64,000 nt of DNA from Streptomyces globisporus (lineage in GTDB: Bacteria; Actinomycetota; Actinomycetes; Streptomycetales; Streptomycetaceae), in contig BMTG01000002.1 of NCBI GenBank assembly GCA_014649555.1, positions 124,001-188,000 of the forward strand, read 5' to 3'. The notes under the pieces were generated by a model. It was given only the letters and a program-made list of their open reading frames with translations, was not told the DNA's origin and searched no databases. A program made the translations under genes and the position numbers. Numbering within the stretch: position 1 is the first letter of the stretch; every line of letters begins with the position of its first letter. Shown here in pieces: positions 43,713-53,831 of the stretch.

Positions 43713-44417
43713 TCACGCCCCGGCCCGAGCGGAGCCGGGCGCCCGGTCGAACACGCAGTCGCCGCACAGCCCGCCGCCGGGACAGCGCCAGTACAGACAG
43801 CAGCTGCGCCGCCGGAACGCCGGACCGTGCGGGGACCCGGTGTCGCGCAGCGTCTCGTCGTCGAAGAGCTCGGCCGCCAGCGCGCGGGCCCGTGCGGCCA
43901 CGTCCGGCCGGTCCTGAGCGCGTGCGAAGGCGACCAGCTCGCGTACGGCCCCGGCGAGCGCGGATCCCGCGTTGCCCCGCAGCAGTTGCGGGGAGATGTT
44001 CCCGTCGCGCCGGAACGCGTCGGCCAGCGGGACCAGATGCCCGTGCTGGACCTCCTCGCGGATCCGGTCCGCCGTGCCGGGCAGCTCGGCCGTCCCCGCG
44101 AGCCACAGGTCGTCCGGCGAGGTGGACGACGGGTCCCAGTGCAGATCGCCGGGGGCCAGGGCGGGGATCCGCCCGAACAGCGCGGCCGGGCCCAGGGCGA
44201 TGGACCAGAGCCGCGCGGCGAGACCGAGATGGGCGATGGAGGCGGCGACCCGGCGCTCGGGGGCCTGAAGCCGCTCCGCGACCCGGTCGACACGCGCGGC
44301 GAGCGGAGCGTTCTCGCCCGCGTACAGCCGCTCCAGCGGCCGGTGCCCGCCGCCCGCCACCGGGGTGGCCCGCAGTGCGAAGAACCCCCCGACCGATGCC
44401 AGTAGTGCCAGGTCCAT
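43713..44417 (-). CDS. FhuF-like (2Fe-2S) ferric iron reductase domain protein
   Basis: The 234-residue cytosolic protein ends with the FhuF cluster pattern Cys-Cys-x10-Cys-x2-Cys, seen in 'RSCCLYWRCPGGGLCGDC'. The upstream helical part ('AARLWSIALGPAALFGRIPA') matches the ferric reductase-like fold. Relatives release iron from siderophores, but no siderophore genes are near. GGGGGAG precedes the ATG at 44417. A longer frame to 44483 lacks a comparable site. It is divergent from the DMT-type gene. Confidence 0.8.
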   Translation of the reverse strand: MDLALLASVGGFFALRATPVAGGGHRPLERLYAGENAPLAARVDRVAERLQAPERRVAASIAHLGLAARLWSIALGPAALFGRIPALAPGDLHWDPSSTSPDDLWLAGTAELPGTADRIREEVQHGHLVPLADAFRRDGNISPQLLRGNAGSALAGAVRELVAFARAQDRPDVAARARALAAELFDDETLRDTGSPHGPAFRRRSCCLYWRCPGGGLCGDCVFDRAPGSARAGA

Positions 44418-44654
44418 GGCGCGCTCCCCCTCCGTCTCCGGTCCGTCCGCGGTCCCGCTCCCCGTGACCGGTCCGGCGGCCACCGACTGTGCCGCCCCGG
44501 CGGCTCACCGTATCCGCCGGGCGCCAACTTCTGTGGGCCGGGGGCGGCAGGACTACCGTCAGGAGGAGGACGTCGGTCCGACGGGCGTACTACTGGGGCA
44601 GTACGCCGAAGTGGAGACTCAAGGACGACGACGTGCGGCCCCGGACGGGACATC

Positions 44655-45824
44655 GTGGTGTACATGAGCTCCCTTGCGTTGTCCGTGCTGCTGTCACTGA
44701 TCTCCGCGGTCGCCTACGCGGCCGGGGCGATCATCCAGGAGCGCGTGGCCGCGACCGATGACAACGCCTGGCACGCCCTGCTGCGCAACGGCGTGTGGTG
44801 GGTCGCCGTCGTCCTCAACGGGGTCGGCGCGGTCCTGCACGTGGTGGCGCTCGCCTACGGTCCGCTCAGCCTGGTCCAGCCCCTCGGGGCATTGACGATC
44901 GTCTTCGCCCTGCCGATGGCGGCTCTGTTCGTCGGGCGGCGGGCGGGGGCGACGGCGTGGCGCGGGGCGCTGATGGCGACGGCGGGCCTCGGCGGACTGC
45001 TGGCGCTCACGGGGAACGCCGAACCGCACACCCTGAACGGCCCGGAGCAGGCGCTGCTGGCCGCGGTGACGTTCGGGGCCGTGGGCGCGCTCGTCGTCCT
45101 CTCCCGTACGCTGCACCGGCCGGTCCTGCGCAGCATCGTCCTGGCCACGGGCGCGGGTGCGGCGTTCGGGATGGCCTCGGTGTTCACCAAGACCGTGGCC
45201 GTGGAGTGGACGTCCGGTTCGGTGCGCTCGGGTGCGTTGCCGCTGCTGGTGATCGCCGGGCTCGCCGCGGCGGGCCTGTTCCTGTCCCAGGCCGCGTACC
45301 GGGGCGCCGGGCTCACCGCTCCGCTGGCCACGGTGACGGTGGTCAACCCCGTGGTGGCCGCCGCGATCGGCCTCACCCTGTTCGGCGAGCATTTCCGTCT
45401 CGGCGTCCCCGGCACCGTCCTCGCCCTCTCCTGCGGGGCGTTGGCCGCCGCCGGCCTCATCATGCTGACGCGGGAGCGGATGAATCGGGAGCACGCCGAG
45501 GAGGCGTTGGCGAACCCGGAGCAGGGAGGGCCCGGAGTCCGGCGCGCGGTCCCGGGCGAGGGAGACGGGGTCCCTGACGCGGAGGGGCAGGAGGACGGGC
45601 GTCCTTCGACATCATCTGATCTGCCTGCCGTGCCGGGACCGGCATCGGGTCAGCGGGCCGCGGCCGGCAAGTCGTCGCCCCTGCCGCCGGGGCTTGCCGT
45701 GCCGCAGGTGGAGTTCGGCACGCCGGGGCCGCTCGGGGAGCAGCAGCGGCGCGGCGGAGCCACCCTGCGGCGCCCCCGCTCCGAGCGGAGGATGCACACC
45801 TTCATGCCGCCTGCCCGCAGGTAG
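44655..45824 (+). CDS. DMT/EamA-like multi-helix membrane protein with disordered tail
   Basis: The 389-residue protein has nine or ten membrane helices over its first 280 residues ('VLLSLISAVAYAAGAIIQER' is the first), resembling EamA-type drug/metabolite transporters and the NIPA-like magnesium group. The last 105 residues are hydrophilic, rich in Gly, Pro and Glu. The final codons and following DNA repeat the 3' end of the convergent Rpf-M23 gene over 22 bases. Starts at 44655, 44658 and 44664 are all possible. Substrate unknown. Confidence 0.78.
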   Translation: MVYMSSLALSVLLSLISAVAYAAGAIIQERVAATDDNAWHALLRNGVWWVAVVLNGVGAVLHVVALAYGPLSLVQPLGALTIVFALPMAALFVGRRAGATAWRGALMATAGLGGLLALTGNAEPHTLNGPEQALLAAVTFGAVGALVVLSRTLHRPVLRSIVLATGAGAAFGMASVFTKTVAVEWTSGSVRSGALPLLVIAGLAAAGLFLSQAAYRGAGLTAPLATVTVVNPVVAAAIGLTLFGEHFRLGVPGTVLALSCGALAAAGLIMLTRERMNREHAEEALANPEQGGPGVRRAVPGEGDGVPDAEGQEDGRPSTSSDLPAVPGPASGQRAAAGKSSPLPPGLAVPQVEFGTPGPLGEQQRRGGATLRRPRSERRMHTFMPPARR

Positions 45825-45827
45825 GCG
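45806..45827. repeat. 22-bp direct repeat at two convergent gene ends (second copy 45883-45904)
   Basis: The 22 bases at 45806-45827 match 45883-45904 at 21 of 22 positions. The second copy encodes, on the minus strand, the 'YLRAGG' end of the M23 domain of the Rpf protein. The first copy, overlapping the last codons of the DMT-type gene, would read the same six residues in the minus direction, suggesting a partial duplication of that gene end. Confidence 0.6.
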
Positions 45828-45870
45828 GACGGTCGGACCCGACGCCGCTCGCTCGCGGGTATGCCGATGC

Positions 45871-47430
<1,560 letters not shown>

Positions 47431-47434
47431 TCAT

Positions 47435-47448
47435 GGAGAGCGCTCTCC
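47435..47448. promoter_or_regulatory. LacI-type operator GGAGAGCGCTCTCC in the lacI promoter
   Basis: A perfect 14-base palindrome lies 21 bases before the LacI-family ATG (47470). It overlaps a -35-like TGGAGA, with a TATAAA -10 at 47457-47462, so the repressor would block its own promoter. Three more copies of the GAGAGCGCTCTC core lie at 58008, 59321 and 60737. Confidence 0.75.
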
Positions 47449-47469
47449 TCCAGTGCTATAAAGGCGCTC

Positions 47470-48558
47470 ATGACGGATGATCTGCGGTCGGCCGGAGCAC
47501 CCACCCTGGAGGACGTGGCCCGTGCGGCGGGCGTCTCACGCGCTACCGTTTCCCGGGTCGTCAACGGGGTGCGCAATGTCGACCCGGCGATCCAGGAGGC
47601 GGTGCGCCGGGCGGTCTCCGTGACGGGCTACACCCCCAACCGGGCGGCCAGGTCCCTGGTCACCCGGCGGGCCGACGCCATCGCGCTGGTGGTGTCGGGC
47701 GCGGGCGTCGAGCCGGAGGCGGCAGAAGAGTCCGAAGGCCCCACCCCGTCCGGGCACGGGAGCTCGTTCACCGCGCAGGTCTTCGCCGACCCGTTCTTCG
47801 GCCGGGTGGTGACCGGGGTGGTCAACTACCTGCGGCCGCGCGGCATGCACCCGGTGCTGATGTTCGCGGAGTCGTCGCGGGCGCGCGAAGAGGTGGTGGC
47901 GTACCTCCGGCAGGGCCGCGCGGACGGCGCCCTGGTGGTCTCGACGCACGCCGAGGACCCGCTGCCCGCCCTGATCGCCGAAGCCGGCCTGGCGGCCGTC
48001 CTGTTCGCCCGCCCGGCGCGGCCGGTCCCGGTCAGCTATGTCGATCTCGCGCACCAGGACGGTGCGCGGCTGGCGGCGGAGCATCTGCTCGGCCGGGGCT
48101 GCCGCCGGATCGCGACGATCAGCGGCCCGCTGGACGTACCGGCGGGGCAGGCGCGTCTGACAGGGTTCCGGGACACCATGGCGCGCCACGGGCACCCGTA
48201 CATCCCCATCGTCGAGGGGCAGTTCACCCAGGAGAGCGGCGAGGCGGCGATGGAACGGCTACTGGCGGAGCACCCCGACCTGGACGGGGTGTTCGCCGCC
48301 AACGACCTGATGGCGCTGGGAGCCTGCCACGTCCTGCGGGAGCGCGGCCGCTCGGTCCCGGGGGACGTGGCGGTGGTCGGCTTCGACGACAGCAGCGCGG
48401 CCCTGGCCTGCCGCCCGCCGCTGACCACGGTCCGTCAGCCGGTGGAGGGGATGGCCGCGGAGATGACGCGCCTGCTCCTGGACCGGCTGTCCCGGCCGGA
48501 CGGCCCGGTGACCTCGGTGATCTTCGAGCCGGAGCTGGTGGTACGGGGGTCGGCCTGA
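47470..48558 (+). CDS. LacI-family transcriptional repressor
   Basis: The 362-residue repressor has the LacI headpiece ('PTLEDVARAAGVSRATVSRV' with hinge 'YTPNRAARSLV') and a periplasmic-binding-like sugar domain ('ANDLMALGACHVLRERGRSV', 'VVGFDDSSAALACRPPLTTV'). The recognition helix resembles that of CebR, whose site TGGGAGCGCTCCCA shares the AGCGCT centre with the palindrome found here. Inferred targets are itself and three secreted hydrolase-type genes at 56-60.7 kb. An insertion of about 20 residues ('PEAAEESEGPTPSGHG') follows the headpiece. The transcript is probably nearly leaderless. Confidence 0.92.
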   Translation: MTDDLRSAGAPTLEDVARAAGVSRATVSRVVNGVRNVDPAIQEAVRRAVSVTGYTPNRAARSLVTRRADAIALVVSGAGVEPEAAEESEGPTPSGHGSSFTAQVFADPFFGRVVTGVVNYLRPRGMHPVLMFAESSRAREEVVAYLRQGRADGALVVSTHAEDPLPALIAEAGLAAVLFARPARPVPVSYVDLAHQDGARLAAEHLLGRGCRRIATISGPLDVPAGQARLTGFRDTMARHGHPYIPIVEGQFTQESGEAAMERLLAEHPDLDGVFAANDLMALGACHVLRERGRSVPGDVAVVGFDDSSAALACRPPLTTVRQPVEGMAAEMTRLLLDRLSRPDGPVTSVIFEPELVVRGSA

Positions 48559-48631
48559 GGACTCATGGCGTGCGGGGGCGGCCCAGGCTCCGCCGGGCGG
48601 AGGCTCATCGGCGTACGCGAGGATGACGTTC

Positions 48632-49123
48632 ATGACCTCTCCCCCGCCACGCGTCCGGGTCGCCGCCTATGTGATCCGGCGTCACCCTTCCCCCGCCCTG
48701 CTGGTGTTCGACCAGCAGGCCTTCCCCGAGGCCGGCACCCAGGTGCCGGCGGGCGGTGTCGCGCCCGGCGAGGATCCGGAGCGGGCCGTCCTGCGCGAGG
48801 TCGCCGAGGAGACCGGGCTGCGGGGAGCGCGTGTCGTCCGGCGGATCGCGGTGGACGGACGGCCGCACCCCGAGACCGGGCAGCCCCGGCTGACCACTTA
48901 TCTCCTGCTCGACGCCCCGCCGGACGGCCCCGCGGAGTGGGAGCACCGGGTCCGCGGCGACGGGGGCGACGCCGGAATGCGGTTCGCCTGCCGGTTCGCG
49001 CCGCTGCCCCTGGCGTACCCGCTCGCCGACGCCCAGGACGCGCACCTGCGCCGGGTGGACCCGCACTGGGCCGCGCCGGGCGAGGCGGCAGGCCGACCCG
49101 ACGAGGTGTGTCCTCTCAGTTGA
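48632..49123 (+). CDS. NUDIX hydrolase
   Basis: The 163-residue protein has a complete Nudix box G-x5-E-x7-REUxEExGU in 'GGVAPGEDPERAVLREVAEE' followed by TGL, so it should cleave a nucleoside diphosphate linked to some other group with magnesium. The substrate is not clear. ATG 48632 is preferred over 48623 because GAGG lies 8 bases before it. The gene end overlaps the end of the ROK gene by eight bases, tail to tail. Confidence 0.88.
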   Translation: MTSPPPRVRVAAYVIRRHPSPALLVFDQQAFPEAGTQVPAGGVAPGEDPERAVLREVAEETGLRGARVVRRIAVDGRPHPETGQPRLTTYLLLDAPPDGPAEWEHRVRGDGGDAGMRFACRFAPLPLAYPLADAQDAHLRRVDPHWAAPGEAAGRPDEVCPLS

Positions 49124-50447
49124 CCGGGGTCCGGTGCCGTTCCCGTACCGCGTGGACGGCCGTACGCGGTGGCGCGCCGGTTGCGCCCGGCGCCGGGCGG
49201 CTGCCGCCCCGGGTCAGGAAGTCCGCGAGCGGGAGCGTCGCCGCCCCCACGGTGACCGCGTCCGGGCCGAGGCGGCCCATCTCGATGGTGGTGCGGGCCG
49301 CCGCGTGGCTCAGGGCGTACTCGTTCGCGTACCGGCGGATCTCCGGCAGCAGGCGGGGGCCGAGGAGCAGGCCCGCCCAGCCGCCGATCAGGATCCGCTC
49401 GGGCAGGAAGAGGTTCACCAGGTCGGCGAGGGCCGCGCCGAGGCACTCGGCCGTCTCGTCGAGCAGCGCGAGGGCCACCGGGTCCGGGGTGCCACGGCGC
49501 CCCGGATAGGCGGCGGCGAGCAGGGCGGCGAGCGCGGTCTCGTCGTCGGCGTCCTCGGGCAGCGGGCCGCCCGCCTCCCGCCAGCGCTCGCGCAGGGCTT
49601 CCGCGCCCGCGTACGCCTCCAGGCAGCCGATGGATCCGCAGCGGCACCGGCGGCCGCGGAGCTGGACGGTCGTGTGGCCCCATTCGAGGGCGAGGCTGGT
49701 GCGGTCCTCGTCGAGGATGTCGCCGTGGTCGACGCAGGCGCCCACACCCGAGCCGATCAGGGCGATGGCGGCGGCGCCCGCGCCCCGGCCGCCGCCGAAC
49801 CACATCTCGGCCTGGCCGAGCGTCTTGGCGCCGTTGTCGATGAAGAGCGGCACCTCGGGCGGTACGTCGACCGCCTCGCGCAGCAGCTGCTCGAAGGGGA
49901 CCGCGCGCCAGCCGATCGTCTGGCCGTGCACCACCGCGCCGCGGGTGCCGTCGGGGCCTTCGGGGCCGTCGCGCTCGATGATGCCGGGTACGCCGATCCC
50001 GATGCCGAGGAGCCGGCGCGGATCGGCGCCCGCGTCGCGCAGCACGTCCGCGACGCCGGTGCGGACATGGGCGACGATGCGCTCGACGTCGTAACCGTGC
50101 TGGGCCAACAGCCTCTCCGTGCGGGCCAGTTCGGTCAGGGAGAGGTCGAACAGCTCGACGCGGACGCGGGTCTCGCCGATGTCGATGCCGACGAGGAGGC
50201 CGCCGTCCGGAGCGACGCGCAGCAGCGTACGGGGGCGGCCGCCGTCGGAGTCGACGACACCGGCCTCCTCCAGCAGGCCCTCGGCGGAGAGCTCCGCGAC
50301 GACGTTGCTGATGGAACCTGAACTCAGGCCCGTGACCGGGCCGAGCTCCTGACGGCTCAGCGGGCCGTCGAAATACAACCGTTGCAATACGCGCGCCCGG
50401 TTGCCCCGCCGCAGGTCACGCACGGTTCGTCTGTTGCGCTCGGCCAT
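49116..50447 (-). CDS. ROK-family repressor/sugar kinase-like regulator
   Basis: The 443-residue protein has an N-terminal winged helix ('LYFDGPLSRQELGPVTGLSS' then 'GSISNVVAELSAEGLLEEAG') and a ROK sugar-kinase fold ('LLVGIDIGETRVRVELFDLS'). The ROK signature zinc motif is visible as 'GRRCRCGSIGCLEAYAG'. The usual kinase Asp region reads 'FIDNGAKTLGQAEM'. It is divergent from an oligosaccharide ABC importer and GH1 operon with an ATTAAG/CTTAA inverted repeat between, so it most likely represses that operon until the sugar appears. AAGGAG precedes the ATG. Confidence 0.9.
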   Translation of the reverse strand: MAERNRRTVRDLRRGNRARVLQRLYFDGPLSRQELGPVTGLSSGSISNVVAELSAEGLLEEAGVVDSDGGRPRTLLRVAPDGGLLVGIDIGETRVRVELFDLSLTELARTERLLAQHGYDVERIVAHVRTGVADVLRDAGADPRRLLGIGIGVPGIIERDGPEGPDGTRGAVVHGQTIGWRAVPFEQLLREAVDVPPEVPLFIDNGAKTLGQAEMWFGGGRGAGAAAIALIGSGVGACVDHGDILDEDRTSLALEWGHTTVQLRGRRCRCGSIGCLEAYAGAEALRERWREAGGPLPEDADDETALAALLAAAYPGRRGTPDPVALALLDETAECLGAALADLVNLFLPERILIGGWAGLLLGPRLLPEIRRYANEYALSHAAARTTIEMGRLGPDAVTVGAATLPLADFLTRGGSRPAPGATGAPPRTAVHAVRERHRTPVN

Positions 50448-50510
50448 GGTGCTCCTTCCCGTCCAGGAACATACCCCGGCCCAAGGCCTTGACGCGACCT
50501 TCTCTCACCT

Positions 50511-50533
50511 CTTAAATCACGGCATAAATTAAG
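50511..50533. promoter_or_regulatory. Likely ROK operator upstream of the ABC importer operon
   Basis: CTTAAATCACG and GCATAAATTAAG form an imperfect inverted repeat (outer arms CTTAA/TTAAG exact) spanning 50511-50533, in a strikingly AT-rich patch. It lies 63 bases from the ROK start and 56 bases from the binding-protein start. AT-rich TTAA arms are typical of NagC/XylR-type ROK sites. Confidence 0.5.
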
Positions 50534-50589
50534 TCATGGAGGCCGTTCGGTTCCCGAACGCAGCCATCCCCGGAAAGGGGCCACCTCTC

Positions 50590-51900
50590 ATGCGTCATCT
50601 CAGAGCCGCAAGCGCCGTCACCCTCGCCCTCTCCATCGCCTTGGCCGCCACCGGCTGTGGTGGGGGAACCACGTCGGGCGGCAGCAACGAGTCGCCGAAG
50701 ACCCTCACCTACTGGGCGTCCAACCAGGGCCCCAGCATCGAGGCCGACAAGAAGATCCTCACTCCCGAGCTGAAGAAGTTCGAGAAGGAGACCGGGATCA
50801 AGGTGAAGCTGGAGGTCGTGCCGTGGGCCGACCTGCTGAACCGGATCCTCGCCGCCACCACCTCCGGTCAGGGCCCGGACGTGCTGAACATCGGCAACAC
50901 CTGGTCGGCCTCGCTCCAGGCGACCGGCGCGCTCCTGCCGTGGGACGACAAGAACTTCGAGGCGATCGGCGGCCGGGACCGCTTCGTCGACTCGGCGGTC
51001 GCCTCGGCCGGCAAGGAGGGTGAACCGCCCGCCGCCGTGCCGCTGTACTCGCTGGCGTACGCCCTCTACTACAACAAGAAGATGTTCGCCGAGGCGGGCG
51101 TCGAGAAGCCGCCGGCCACCTGGGACGAGCTGGTCGAGACCGGCAAGAAGATATCCAAGGACGGCAAGTGGGGTCTTGGCGCCGAGGGCGGCAACCTCTC
51201 CAACAACATCCACCAGACCTTCGTCCTGGGCCAGCAGCACGGCGCCGACTTCTTCGACAAGGACGGCAAGGCGACCTTCACCTCGGACGGTGCGGTCGCG
51301 GCGGTGAAGCAGTACATCGACTTCATGGCCCAGGACAAGATCATCGCCCCGGGCAACGCCGAGTACGCCCAGAACCAGTCGCTCACCGACTTCGCCAAGG
51401 GCAAGACCGCGATGGTGCTGTGGCAGGCGGCCGCCTCCACCTTCGCCGCGCAGGGCATGAAGCCGGAGGACTGGGGCGCGGCCCCGGTGCCGGTCCCCTC
51501 GGGCGCCCCGGGCACCGGCAAGCAGGTCAACTCCATGGTCGCGGGCATCAACATGGCGGTGTTCAAGAACACCAAGAACATCGACGGCGCGAAGAAGTTC
51601 GTGAAGTTCATGACGAGCGACGCCGAGCAGAAGCTGCTCAACAAGACCTACGGCTCCATCCCGCCGGTCAAGGCCGCCCAGGCCGACGCCGCGTTCGGGG
51701 CCCCCGACCTCAAGGTCCTGCGCGACACCCTCGCCACCAGCGCCGCCCCGCTCCCCCAGGTCCCCAACGAGTCGCAGTTCGAGACGGCAGTCGGCACGGC
51801 CGTCAAGGAGCTGTGGGCGGACGCGGCTGCCGGACGCCCCGTGACCGAGGCGTCGGTCAAGGAGCGCCTGGAAAAGGCCCAGCAGACGATGCAGCAGTGA
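50590..51900 (+). CDS. ABC transporter sugar-binding lipoprotein
   Basis: The 436-residue extracellular binding protein has a lipobox ('LSIALAATGCGGG') and a family 1 solute-binding fold: 'TLTYWASNQGPSIEADKKIL', 'FEKETGIKVKLEVVPWADLL' and 'GPDVLNIGNTWSASLQATGA'. Such proteins bind oligosaccharides. With two permeases and a beta-glucosidase in the same operon, a beta-glucoside such as cellobiose or laminaribiose is the best guess. A strong AAAGGGG site lies before the ATG at 50590. Confidence 0.92.
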   Translation: MRHLRAASAVTLALSIALAATGCGGGTTSGGSNESPKTLTYWASNQGPSIEADKKILTPELKKFEKETGIKVKLEVVPWADLLNRILAATTSGQGPDVLNIGNTWSASLQATGALLPWDDKNFEAIGGRDRFVDSAVASAGKEGEPPAAVPLYSLAYALYYNKKMFAEAGVEKPPATWDELVETGKKISKDGKWGLGAEGGNLSNNIHQTFVLGQQHGADFFDKDGKATFTSDGAVAAVKQYIDFMAQDKIIAPGNAEYAQNQSLTDFAKGKTAMVLWQAAASTFAAQGMKPEDWGAAPVPVPSGAPGTGKQVNSMVAGINMAVFKNTKNIDGAKKFVKFMTSDAEQKLLNKTYGSIPPVKAAQADAAFGAPDLKVLRDTLATSAAPLPQVPNESQFETAVGTAVKELWADAAAGRPVTEASVKERLEKAQQTMQQ

Positions 51901-51911
51901 GGCCCTGATCC

Positions 51912-52925
51912 ATGACCGTCACCGCCACCACGGACCCCGAGGTCGACAAGTCGACCGGCAGGGGTACGAACCGGGGCGCCGGGGGTGCGCGCAGGAGACT
52001 GCCGCGCATCCCCGACCGGATCCGCCAAGGCGGACTGCCCTATCTCCTGCTGCTGCCCGCCGTCCTGCTGGAACTCCTCATCCACATCATCCCGATGGTC
52101 ATCGGGATCGTGATGAGCTTCCGTCAGCTCACACAGTTCTTCATCAACAACTGGGGCGCCGCTCCCTGGTCCGGTCTCGACAACTACAAGATCGCCGTCG
52201 ACATCGACGCGCCGATCGGTGAGGCCCTGCTCCACTCGTTCTTCGTCACCTGCGTCTTCACGTTCTTCTCCGTCGGCCTGGCCTGGCTGCTCGGCACAGC
52301 GGCGGCGATCCTGCTCCAGGAGAGCTTCCGGGGCCGGGGCGTCCTGCGGACGATCTTCCTGGTCCCGTACGCCCTGCCGGTCTACGCGGCCGTCATCACC
52401 TGGGCGTTCATGTTCCAGCGGGACAACGGGATGATCAACCATGTCCTGCACGACCAGCTCGGCATCACGGACGAGCCGTCGTTCTGGCTGATCGGCGACA
52501 ACAGTCTCTACACCCTGATCATCGTCTCGGTGTGGAAGGGCTGGCCGTTCGCCTTCCTCATGCTGATGGCCGGACTCCAGAACATCCCGCGCGAACTGTA
52601 CGAGGCCGCCTCGATCGACGGCGCGGGCATCTGGCAGCAGATCCGCCGGATCACGCTGCCCTCGCTGCGCCCGGTCAACCAGGTGCTGGTCCTGGTGCTC
52701 TTCCTGTGGACGTTCAACGACTTCAACACGCCGTTCGTGCTGTTCGGGAAATCGGCGCCGGAGAACGCGGACCTGATCTCGATCCACATCTACCAGTCGT
52801 CGTTCGTCACCTGGAACTTCGGCACCGGGTCGGCGATGTCCGTCCTGCTGCTGCTCTTCCTGCTGATCGTGACGGCCGTCTATCTGTTCCTCACCTCGCG
52901 CGGAAGGAAGGGCGCCGATGTCTAG
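51912..52925 (+). CDS. ABC transporter permease, MalF type
   Basis: The 337-residue membrane protein has six main membrane helices and the ATPase-contact EAA loop 'ELYEAASIDGAGIWQQIRRI'. The first helix is 'LPYLLLLPAVLLELLIHIIP'. It pairs with the next permease to form the channel of the sugar importer. It starts 11 bases after the binding-protein gene and overlaps the next gene by eight bases. Confidence 0.93.
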   Translation: MTVTATTDPEVDKSTGRGTNRGAGGARRRLPRIPDRIRQGGLPYLLLLPAVLLELLIHIIPMVIGIVMSFRQLTQFFINNWGAAPWSGLDNYKIAVDIDAPIGEALLHSFFVTCVFTFFSVGLAWLLGTAAAILLQESFRGRGVLRTIFLVPYALPVYAAVITWAFMFQRDNGMINHVLHDQLGITDEPSFWLIGDNSLYTLIIVSVWKGWPFAFLMLMAGLQNIPRELYEAASIDGAGIWQQIRRITLPSLRPVNQVLVLVLFLWTFNDFNTPFVLFGKSAPENADLISIHIYQSSFVTWNFGTGSAMSVLLLLFLLIVTAVYLFLTSRGRKGADV

Positions 52926-53811
52926 CCTCACGCGGCCGACCCGCACCGCCCGGTCGCGGGCCCGCTCGCCGATGGCAGCCCCGCAGTCCTTCCTGTGGAC
53001 CCGGCGCATCATCCTGACCCTGCTCGCCGCCTTCGTCCTGCTGCCGGTCTACGTCATGGTCAGCAGCTCGCTGAAGCCGCTCCAGGACGTGTCGGGGAAG
53101 TTCCAGTGGCTCCCGTCCACGCTGACGATCCAGCCGTACTTCGACATCTGGGAGACCGTCCCGCTCGCCAAGTACTTCGTCAACTCGCTGATCGTGGCGG
53201 GCTCGGCGACGGTGCTGTCGGTGACCATCGCGGTGTTCTCGGCGTACGCGGTGAGCCGCTACCGGTTCCGGGGGAAGCGGGTCTTCACCGTCACGGTGCT
53301 CTCCACGCAGATGTTCCCGGGGATCCTCTTCCTGCTCCCGCTGTTCCTCATCTTCGTCAACATCGGCAACAGCACCGGCGTCGCCCTGTACGGCTCGCGC
53401 GGCGGGCTCATCCTCACCTACCTCACGTTCTCGCTGCCCTTCTCCATCTGGATGCTGATCGGCTACTTCGACTCCATCCCCCGCGACCTCGACGAAGCGG
53501 CCCTGGTCGACGGCTGCGGTCCCGTCCGCGCCCTCTTCCAGGTGGTCGTGCCGGCGGCCGTGCCGGGGATCGTCGCGGTGTCCGTCTACTCCTTCATGAC
53601 GGCCTGGGGCGAAGTCCTCTTCGCCTCCGTCATGACGAACGACGCCACCCGGACCCTCTCCGTCGGCCTCCAGGGCTACGCCACGCAGAACGACGTGTAC
53701 TGGAACCAGGTCATGGCCGCGTCCCTCGTCGTCAGCGTCCCGATCGTCGTGGGCTTCCTGCTGCTCCAGCGCTACCTGGTCGCCGGTCTCACCGCCGGAG
53801 CCGTCAAGTGA
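52918..53811 (+). CDS. ABC transporter permease, MalG type
   Basis: The 297-residue membrane protein has six membrane helices and the EAA loop '[20 protein letters not shown]'. It is the second half of the importer channel. No ATPase gene follows; in Streptomyces such importers commonly share the general ATPase MsiK encoded elsewhere. Its end overlaps a possible GTG start of the glucosidase gene. Confidence 0.93.
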   Translation: MSSLTRPTRTARSRARSPMAAPQSFLWTRRIILTLLAAFVLLPVYVMVSSSLKPLQDVSGKFQWLPSTLTIQPYFDIWETVPLAKYFVNSLIVAGSATVLSVTIAVFSAYAVSRYRFRGKRVFTVTVLSTQMFPGILFLLPLFLIFVNIGNSTGVALYGSRGGLILTYLTFSLPFSIWMLIGYFDSIPRDLDEAALVDGCGPVRALFQVVVPAAVPGIVAVSVYSFMTAWGEVLFASVMTNDATRTLSVGLQGYATQNDVYWNQVMAASLVVSVPIVVGFLLLQRYLVAGLTAGAVK

Positions 53812-53831
53812 CCTTCACAGAAAGGCAGTAC